Below, in pieces: positions 63,348 to 64,000 of a DNA stretch of 64,000 nucleotides; the stretch's first letter is position 1; every line of letters begins with the position of its first letter. The stretch covers positions 620,001 through 684,000 of the forward strand of contig NZ_CP027762.1 in NCBI RefSeq assembly GCF_003852315.1, written 5' to 3'. Under the pieces are notes generated by a model. The model had not been told where the DNA came from, did no database searches, and saw only the letters and a list, made by a program, of their open reading frames with translations. The translations under genes and the position numbers were made by a program. The DNA comes from Pseudomonas sp. LBUM920. GTDB taxonomy: Bacteria > Pseudomonadota > Gammaproteobacteria > Pseudomonadales > Pseudomonadaceae.

Positions 63348-64000
63348 TCGCCGTGGAACCCCTTGGCCAGGGTTTCCACCGCCAGCACGTTATCGATGCC
63401 CGGCGTGGCCTGCACGTAGGGGATCACGATAAAGCGCTGATTACGGATGGCGTCCACCGATTGCAGGGCCGGGTTGTTGAGCAGAAAGTGCGCCTTTTGC
63501 TCGGCTGTGACTTCGCTGTAATCGACGATCACGATCACCTGCGGGTTGCGTTCCACCACCGTTTCCCAGTTGACGCGGGTCCAGCTGGCGTCGATGTCAT
63601 CGAGAATATTGCGCCCACCGGCGGCCTCGATCAGCGCCTGCGGCATGCCCAGGCGGCCGGAGGTCATGGCGCGGTCTTCGCCGCTGTCGTAGAGGAACAC
63701 GCGAGGCTTCTCGGCGGGCAGGTGTCTTTGCACCTCGGCAACGTGCGCCTGCATCTGCGCGATCAAGGCATTGGCGCGGTCCTGCACGTCGAAGATCCTG
63801 CCCAGGTTGCGCAGGTCGTTATAGGTGTCTTCCAGGGTGGCGGCGGGGCGCTTCATCACAAAGGCGCACGACTCGGTCAGCTCATACACGTTGATGCCCA
63901 AAGGTTGCAGGGTTTGCGGCGTGAGGTCGCCGCCCACGCGCATGCCGTAGTCCCAGCCGGCGAAGAGGAAATCGACGTTGGCATTGAGCAGCGTTTCCAC
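63344..64000 (-). CDS. Periplasmic binding protein of an iron/cobalamin-type ABC transporter (5' end outside window)
   Basis: 218 residues of the C-terminal part; the start lies past 64000. The peripla_BP_2 (BtuF/FepB-like) fold is indicated by LFAGWDYGMR near the visible start, TLQPLGINVYELTESC, the long linking helix region around NDLRNLGRIFDVQDRANAL, and QVIVIVDYSEV. It delivers ligand to the FecCD permease, to which it is coupled. The ligand cannot be read from the sequence. Confidence 0.87.
   Translation of the reverse strand: METLLNANVDFLFAGWDYGMRVGGDLTPQTLQPLGINVYELTESCAFVMKRPAATLEDTYNDLRNLGRIFDVQDRANALIAQMQAHVAEVQRHLPAEKPRVFLYDSGEDRAMTSGRLGMPQALIEAAGGRNILDDIDASWTRVNWETVVERNPQVIVIVDYSEVTAEQKAHFLLNNPALQSVDAIRNQRFIVIPYVQATPGIDNVLAVETLAKGFHGE

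Overview
The window is high-GC chromosomal DNA of a Pseudomonas, most likely of the P. fluorescens group. This rests on three things: the REP/REPIN palindromes (TGTGGGAGC..GGCTTGC..GCGAA and two related forms) between many genes; the gene set (azurin, NH3-dependent nadE with pncB, amaA/amaB, a bra-type ABC operon, a split urease locus, a DesT-like regulator beside ureE); and dense, Pseudomonas-like coding. I saw no rRNA, tRNA, CRISPR array, prophage, intact insertion sequence or plasmid function.

Layout. 1-5.9 kb: a peptide-modification cluster (DUF2126 protein, permuted ATP-grasp/alpha-E fusion, transglutaminase). 6-9.2 kb: azurin behind an Anr-type site, then the pncB-nadE NAD salvage operon on the minus strand. 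9.3-13.4 kb: a LysR regulator divergent from amaB-amaA (lysine/pipecolate catabolism). 13.5-18.9 kb: a braCDEFG branched-chain amino-acid ABC operon with a consensus sigma-54 promoter and phased upstream repeats. 19-23 kb: a non-coding stretch with DnaA-box-like 9-mers, an SDR, a CDF-like transporter and an AGE-family epimerase. 23-25.5 kb: ureE-F-G-J, with a sigma-54-like promoter. 25.8-38 kb: housekeeping and accessory genes (NlpC/P60, DesT-like regulator, AsmA, ferritin-like protein, LysR/azoreductase pair, lipase, EamA/AraC pair, PsiF, AI-2E transporter), with a 189-bp-period tandem array at 29.9-30.9 kb and a candidate structured RNA at 38.1 kb. 38.3-42 kb: a eukaryote-like cyclophilin bracketed by duplicated sequence, then a divergent YegD-type Hsp70/CbpA pair with a sigma-32-like promoter. 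42-47.2 kb: a 1,720-residue DUF6543/LRR/NEL ubiquitin-ligase-type protein. 47.3-57.5 kb: one long minus-strand nitrogen locus, urtABCDE then ureD-ureA-GNAT-GNAT-ureB-ureC, with a sigma-54 promoter and NtrC-like dyads before urtA. 57.8-62.3 kb: a 1,524-residue protein of seven tandem modules whose first module carries a JAMM-like residue pattern. 62.3-64 kb: a FecCD permease and a truncated binding protein of an iron/cobalamin-type ABC system.

How it fits together. Urea is imported by UrtABCDE and hydrolysed by UreABC, which needs UreD here and UreE/F/G/J 22 kb away for nickel loading; both halves have sigma-54-type promoters, consistent with joint nitrogen control. The bra operon and amaAB add amino-acid nitrogen and carbon use. 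The parts that ordinary annotation explains least are the seven-module protein, the NEL protein with its start-codon hairpin, the cyclophilin island, the RNA at 38.1 kb, the 189-bp array and the perfect 74-bp palindrome at 9.3 kb.
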